Made by a program: the position numbers and the translations under genes
Assembly: GCA_003290165.1 (NCBI GenBank)
Contig: QNQO01006979.1
Location: 372,001-436,000 of the forward strand
From: Berberis thunbergii
Taxonomy: Eukaryota; Streptophyta; Magnoliopsida; Ranunculales; Berberidaceae
Direction of reading: 5' to 3'
DNA: 64,000 nucleotides
Notes under the pieces: generated by a model
What the model was told of the DNA's origin: nothing
The model's database searches: none
What the model saw: only the letters and a program-made list of their open reading frames with translations
Shown here: positions 61,501 to 64,000 of the stretch, in pieces
How the letters are laid out: every line of letters starts with the position of its first letter
Position numbering within the stretch: position 1 is the first letter of the stretch

Positions 61501-61991
61501 TCCCTAATCCATTGTTGTAAGCTTGCACTAAAGGGATGAAGTAGATGGTTTTGTCACTAACTTCATATGTTCCAGCAATCAAGTGATCCATCTGTTCCTC
61601 TCAAGTCTTAAGCTATACAAGATCAATGAAGGGAAAACAAGAAAAGGGTACTTGAGTGTGGGTAACATTGCAATATGATGGCAATTGAATTCGGAGCACC
61701 ATTGTTAACGAGATATTCAATTTAAAGAGGTTCTTCTTGTTAATTGAGATATGCATTTTGTTGCATGTCTTTCTCACTTCTTTTTTGCATAAAATTTGAA
61801 GTTTCTTTAAAAGATAATAAAAATGAAGTTCTATGTAATGCAATACCTTAGAAACATTTTTAAGTTGTCCCTTAAGACTCATTACTTGAGGCACGAGCAA
61901 TTGAATCAATGGCATTTGATTAGAAACACCACTAGAATCCCCTGATGATGTGTAGTGTATCAACTCAGAAATGACTGTCACAGAAACCATG
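32086..61991 (-). CDS. MOS14: Transportin-SR / importin-13-like nuclear import receptor (MOS14 type), 5' end off window
   Basis: Nineteen coding exons, minus strand: 61847-61991, 58220-58295, 57861-57981, 57682-57781, 57389-57470, 55970-56052, 47935-48054, 47678-47729, 47402-47557, 46604-46727, 46399-46480, 46231-46319, 45638-45712, 45479-45533, 33403-33522, 33241-33333, 32997-33142, 32444-32621, 32086-32367. All have GT-AG borders and compatible phases. They sum to 2,179 nt: one leftover base plus 725 codons and TAA. Diagnostic stretches: [72 protein letters not shown] and [20 protein letters not shown]. These match the C-terminal three-quarters of plant importin-beta HEAT-repeat receptors of the TNPO3/importin-13 group. 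They carry SR splicing factors into the nucleus (MOS14 in Arabidopsis). About 230 N-terminal residues, including the RanGTP-binding part, lie beyond 64,000. No frameshift or stop is seen. Two introns are inflated to about 12 and 7.9 kb by transposons. Confidence 0.92.
33994..34121 (-). mobile_element. tRNA-derived SINE with 17-bp target duplication
   Basis: Minus orientation. From 34,121 inward it has an A-box-like GACAGCTCAACGGTTAGAG and a B-box-like ATGGGTTCAAACC. A tRNA-unrelated body follows, ending in an A-tail (T-run at the plus-strand left end). It is flanked by AACCCCTCCTTAACTTT at 33977-33993 and again at 34122-34138, a perfect 17-bp duplication. At about 128 bp it is a typical plant SINE, mobilised by LINE machinery. 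It lies in the 12-kb intron of the importin-like gene, in sense with it. Confidence 0.93.
34447..34536. repeat. 49-bp tandem duplication
   Basis: ATATATAGGGAAACATAGTT followed by AACAACACTCTCAATGAACA occurs at about 34447 and again at about 34496, with no difference seen. Confidence 0.85.
34560..36911 (+). mobile_element. LINE (L1-like) relic, left part: endonuclease and RT
   Basis: Plus strand, antisense to the importin-like gene. An acidic region at 34,590-34,760 may be the tail of ORF1. ORF2 starts near 35,145. The APE-type endonuclease follows ([27 protein letters not shown], then [18 protein letters not shown] and SDHSPLII to about 35,710). The RT follows in shifted frames: [12 protein letters not shown] (about 36,350), [32 protein letters not shown] (about 36,525), [13 protein letters not shown] (about 36,730) and [10 protein letters not shown] (about 36,868). 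It breaks off at 36,911, where the LTR element inserts, and resumes at 44,241. Many stops show it is dead. Confidence 0.88.
36912..37172 (-). repeat. Left (3') LTR of the outer element, shortened
   Basis: Matches 43,961-44,200 with scattered differences (shared ACAGCCTATG, CTTCTAAATCAAACT, GAGAACCCTAATTGGAAT, CTAAAATACTACTA). It diverges at about 37,172 and lacks the last 40 bp of the right LTR. Confidence 0.8.
37475..37512. repeat. (AT)19 microsatellite
   Basis: An uninterrupted alternating AT run. The minus-strand frame over it encodes only a Tyr-Ile repeat, which I do not regard as a protein. Confidence 0.95.
38378..42549 (-). pseudogene. Gypsy gag-pol polyprotein relic
   Basis: Minus strand from ATG 42,549. 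Gag ([30 protein letters not shown]) ends with a zinc knuckle CFRCGE.GHRATEC (about 41,645-41,700, with an internal stop). The protease region (41,218-41,568) reads [18 protein letters not shown] at 40,556-40,897 reads [38 protein letters not shown] and [15 protein letters not shown]. RNase H at 39,754-39,978 reads [20 protein letters not shown]. The integrase core at 38,810-39,301 reads [28 protein letters not shown] and [14 protein letters not shown], where the usual catalytic Glu (QTE) is Asp. No chromodomain is evident at the C-terminus. Several frameshifts and stops are present. Confidence 0.88.
42608..43199 (-). repeat. 5' LTR of the nested gypsy element
   Basis: Plus-strand boundaries are TGACAGAATAG (42608) and CCTACATCA (43199). 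It pairs with 37904-38343. Confidence 0.8.
43961..44240 (-). repeat. 5' LTR of the outer LTR element
   Basis: 280 bp with TGATAGA..TCTATCA ends. The tRNA-iMet primer-binding site is adjacent at 43,945-43,959 (minus strand). Confidence 0.88.
44241..44310 (+). mobile_element. LINE relic, right part (RT continues)
   Basis: Straight after the target duplication the plus strand reads [18 protein letters not shown]. This is the RT motif expected to follow the FFKGKR stretch at 36,880, so the LTR element inserted inside the RT domain. LINE homology is lost after about 44,310. Confidence 0.88.
44311..45478. other. Intron sequence, unassigned
   Basis: A GC-richer patch (44,300-44,450) carries repeated CCTAGGCG / CGCCTAG motifs like those in the hAT MITE at 49,327. 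A similar GAGGCGAGGCGTGAGGCGCC lies at 45,120, so a related non-autonomous element may span 44,310-45,145. I could not prove termini. Confidence 0.35.
49313..50224. mobile_element. Harbinger-type MITE, interrupted by a hAT MITE
   Basis: The termini are GGCTGTGTTTGGAT and CCAAACACAACC, flanked by TTA at 49310-49312 and 50225-50227. Removing the nested element leaves about 271 bp. It lies in the 7.9-kb intron of the importin-like gene. Confidence 0.85.
49327..49959. mobile_element. hAT-type MITE, 633 bp, nested in the Harbinger MITE
   Basis: The ends are CAGTGTTCTAAAAATCG and its counterpart GATTTTTTAGAATACTG, a short TIR. It is flanked by GTTTGGAT at 49319-49326 and GTTTGGAT at 49960-49967, a perfect 8-bp target duplication as hAT elements make. 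The subterminal regions carry GC-rich CTAGGCG motifs in opposite orientation at the two ends. The core is AT-rich and non-coding. Confidence 0.94.
50228..51570. other. Intron sequence with no recognised gene
   Basis: A minus-strand open frame at 50,658-50,960 encodes a Gly/Arg-rich tail ([20 protein letters not shown]). It has no start context or neighbour exon that would make it a gene, and it may be LINE ORF1 debris. Confidence 0.3.
51759..52596. repeat. 422-bp tandem duplication, nearly identical
   Basis: AGTAAGAACTGATCATTTTC at 51,759 starts again at 52,181. As far as I can read, the copies differ only by a 2-bp indel (GGTGAGGATT versus GGTGAGAGGATT). Each copy holds about 178 bp of LINE plus about 237 bp of the hAT-like element's end. 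The junction carries the extra bases TTTTCAG. Confidence 0.92.
52360..53514. mobile_element. hAT-like non-autonomous element, about 1.15 kb
   Basis: The left end is CTAGGGGTGGGCAAACGAG and the right end GACCATGCCCACCCATAC, short imperfect inverted termini. The ends are rich in GGTTC / CGGACCGG motifs in opposite orientation. Inside are a leader-like pyrimidine stretch with TATA (CTACTATAAAGAGTC, about 52,685) and Gln/Leu-like CTGCTGCAACTTG repeats, but no transposase. A second, partial copy of the left end (51,936-52,172) comes from the tandem duplication. The LINE flanks do not give a clean 8-bp duplication. Confidence 0.65.
54976..55230. repeat. Two tandem copies of a unit of about 126 bp
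   Basis: TTTCGAATTTGAAATGGC, CATCTTCTTCAAATTGAAAT, GGTACCTAAAGTGTTA and CTTAACCTAACATCA occur twice in the same order with about 10 differences. Non-coding, within the 7.9-kb intron. Confidence 0.85.
58480..59214. mobile_element. Foldback (TIR) element, 735 bp, family unknown
   Basis: CCCTAAAGTCGGTGGATAAT at 58,480 is matched by its complement ending at 59,214. A second inverted pair lies further in (CCACATCTTATGTATAATTA near 58,538 against its complement near 58,990-59,015). The middle is AT-rich and non-coding. I found no clear target duplication, so the superfamily is open. It lies in the first intron visible in the window. Confidence 0.75.
59700..60060 (-). mobile_element. Probable LINE fragment
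   Basis: Minus strand, read from about 60,010 to 59,900 in two frames: [15 protein letters not shown] and then [20 protein letters not shown]. This resembles the stretch before the zinc-binding tail of plant LINE ORF2. It is short and decayed. Confidence 0.45.
61206..61237. repeat. Homopolymer pair T21-G11
   Basis: A run of 21 T followed directly by 11 G. This is an unusual composition and a likely spot of length error or polymorphism. It creates artefactual poly-Lys and poly-Gly-like frames. Confidence 0.95.
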
Positions 61992-62539
61992 CTATTAGCG
62001 GAAAATTGTACGAAATCTCATAAGTTGCTAAAGGGAACAAATATAGAGACAGGTAAGCCTATCACATGTTTCAAGATATTGCAAAGAATATATGAAACAA
62101 CCATCAAAAAAAAAGATAACATGAACCAATCATAAAAGTAGTGGTGTTAAAGAATACGAACAATCATCGCGCACATTATAGTCAGCATTGAAGCGATTTA
62201 GGCCGCTTCCATTAATCGCCTTTTAAAACAGTGGCCGCTTACACCTCGACCGCTTAACTAACCCTGTGAGCCTCTACACTTATTTTTTCAAATATAAATT
62301 TCTTTTTGAGATTTCAAAAATGATATTACACTGAAAAACGCCTCAAAAGCATCAAGGCCCCAAGACTAATCTATCCCATGAGTTAGCTATCCTCATTGAG
62401 TTTTCGAATTTTTAGGGGTATTGGATGTTTTCCTCCCTCCAGACACCTTATGACCCCATATTTTCACCTATTGACAAACAATGTTTATACAAAGATGTAG
62501 ACAAAGGAAAGGATGATTTGTTTAAAGATAATGATGATG

Positions 62540-63180
62540 ATGAGATTTGAGATTCGATATTGGGGCTCTTTCATCTCCAATCCCCCATTCTACAAGGTTG
62601 CTAGCCTTCCACCCCTTCATCTAATAAAAAATTAAATTGAGCCTTGGTTGGCCATTTAATTCTTCAACTCATTGAAAAACCCATCCCAAGGGTTCTAGCA
62701 TACTAGTAATTGAGAAACAAGTGATCAATAGACTCCTCTTCCTCTACTGATTGGGAGTCTGGACACCTCTTTTCTTCAAGTTATCCACTGTTAACGCGTG
62801 CGCGCGCAGGGGGATTTAACCCAAATCTTTTTCAGAGCTGAAATTTTTCCAAAGGAGTAGAGCAGGCTTCGTTAATGCTTTCAAACATTTCTTTAACAGA
62901 GAACCCCTCTTCCATAACATTTCACAAAATATCACCATTGGTGTCATTATTTGCAAAGCAAAGCGCCAACTCCCCCATCTCCCACTCATTAACATTTCTC
63001 CTCGAATTGAACTTCCAGCATTGTTCATCGTTGTATTGTCCCAAAAGCCCATTTCTTTGCCTCCATGACAATTTTGACGTTCAAGTTGGTAATCTATTCT
63101 CCATTCTTTCAATGATTTCACCCTAATGTGACTTTGCCTTGTGGTGAGGCCCAAGAGGAATGCCAAGATATTTTGTTAAG
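62540..63180 (-). mobile_element. LINE fragment with zinc-binding tail
   Basis: Minus strand. EEEESIDHLFLNY with a preceding CPDSQ (about 62,780-62,720) is the zinc-binding tail of an L1-like ORF2. An open stretch at 62,816-63,166 (GGKEMGFWDNTTMNNAG, TKPALLLWKNFSSEKDLG) is the region just upstream of it. It lies upstream of the first importin-like exon visible here, probably in another intron of that gene. Confidence 0.6.
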
Positions 63181-63349
63181 AGAGTTTTGGAGTCACACCC
63201 TAAGACTAGAGCTTTGGAGTCGGTGTACATACAATCCTTTTATTTTTGTTTTTCACTCTTCTAAGTTCTAACCCCCTCTTTCTCATACTCATTATGTTTT
63301 CTTTTTCTTTTTTGATTACTTGATCTTCCCTACATTATTGTCAATCTAA

Positions 63350-63618
63350 GGGTGTGTTTGATTTTTGTATTTCATGGAAAATCATAAACATGTTGAGGCA
63401 TAGTGGAAGAGATGAGAGAAAAGAGGGGGTGAGCATGAAATTTGTGACCTTCCACCACAGGATCTTCTCCCAAAATCATGGAAAAAAAAAACTTTCTAGT
63501 GGAAGCTAGGAATATGAAACATAGCTATTTTTAACATCATGTAATTAAAACTTTTCCCAGTTGCTATTTCATCTCCATTATTCTTTGGGTTTTCCATGAA
63601 AAAAAATTCAACACACCC
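63350..63618. mobile_element. Harbinger-type MITE, 269 bp
   Basis: The termini are GGGTGTGTTTGATTTTTGTA and AAATTCAACACACCC, with an inner inverted pair TTTCATGGAAAA/TTTTCCATGAAA. It is flanked by TAA at 63347-63349 and 63619-63621. Non-coding. Confidence 0.85.
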
Positions 63619-64000
63619 TAACATATCTTAGGTTCTTAATTCTAGTGGTACGATATGTCACCATATTGGAATGTAATTTTCTTTGTGAAGTTTTTATTTG
63701 TGAGTTTGTGACATGCTTAGATATCACTATTATAACTTACGTTTGCTATTCAAATAGGAAAAATGTGTTTTATTTGCATTTTATAGATATTCTGAGATAT
63801 AATAAATTTTCTAGGTTTTTTTTTAGACCTCTTCACTTGAAGTTCGTGTCACTTCTCACCTAGACGCTATAGAGGTCCTTGCGTTGCCTACATTGGACGA
63901 CACAGCAACTTAACATCAGAGGGAAAAAAAAGCGTTTCATCCCATTCTTCAGGTATCATTCTCAATATATTACATCAAGTCTTATTGTTTAACATACCGT

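Noticed and set aside
62000..64000. Further N-terminal exons of the importin-like gene
   Set aside because: I searched by eye for the expected upstream helical-repeat residues on the minus strand and found none; only LINE and MITE sequence is seen, so they probably lie beyond the window.

Overview
The window reads as nuclear DNA of a flowering plant, probably a eudicot. The coding genes are split by GT-AG introns, and they belong to plant families: a defensin-like secreted peptide, a ZF-HD fragment and a plant transportin-SR/importin-13-like receptor. Most of the rest is plant transposon DNA: copia, chromovirus and other Ty3/gypsy elements, LINEs, a tRNA-derived SINE, a Pack-MULE, and Harbinger and hAT MITEs. 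I cannot name the species.

Layout. 1-5,400 holds no gene I recognise, only an inverted LTR fragment (from 1,414) and a 16-bp hairpin. 5,400-7,900 is a minus-strand retroelement relic: a decayed coiled-coil ORF followed by about seven 180-bp tandem repeats. 8,596-8,958 (-) is an intact two-exon defensin-like gene. 9,787-10,320 (-) looks like a poly(A)-tailed processed pseudogene. 10,560-18,300 is a plus-strand chromovirus relic. It is split by a copia element (11,693-16,349) with clear LTRs, a primer-binding site and a polypurine tract, followed by a 213-bp LTR-like piece. 19,326-22,126 is a solo LTR with a perfect TAAAG duplication and internal higher-order repeats.

23,174-29,173 (+) is a four-exon gene for a small type I membrane protein of unknown function. 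Its exon 3 carries two frameshifts. Its 3.7-kb intron 2 holds a LINE relic that was itself hit by a 1,155-bp TIR element carrying a ZF-HD gene fragment. Foldback Harbinger MITEs lie downstream.

32,086-61,991 (-) is the 3' part (19 coding exons, 725 codons) of a transportin-SR/importin-13-like nuclear import receptor (MOS14 type). Every splice phase fits. The 5' end lies beyond the right edge. Its introns are TE sinks. The 12-kb intron between 45,478 and 33,523 holds a SINE and a LINE; the LINE is cut by an LTR element (TSD GAGAC), which is in turn cut by a gypsy element. The 7.9-kb intron (48,055-55,969) holds a Harbinger MITE with a hAT MITE inside it, and a LINE cut by a hAT-like element that was then partly duplicated.

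The two long genes converge. I found no operon-like or defence-island system. The most unusual objects are the gene-capturing TIR element, the nested insertions that can be dated relative to each other, the internally repetitive solo LTR, and the near-identical 422-bp duplication.
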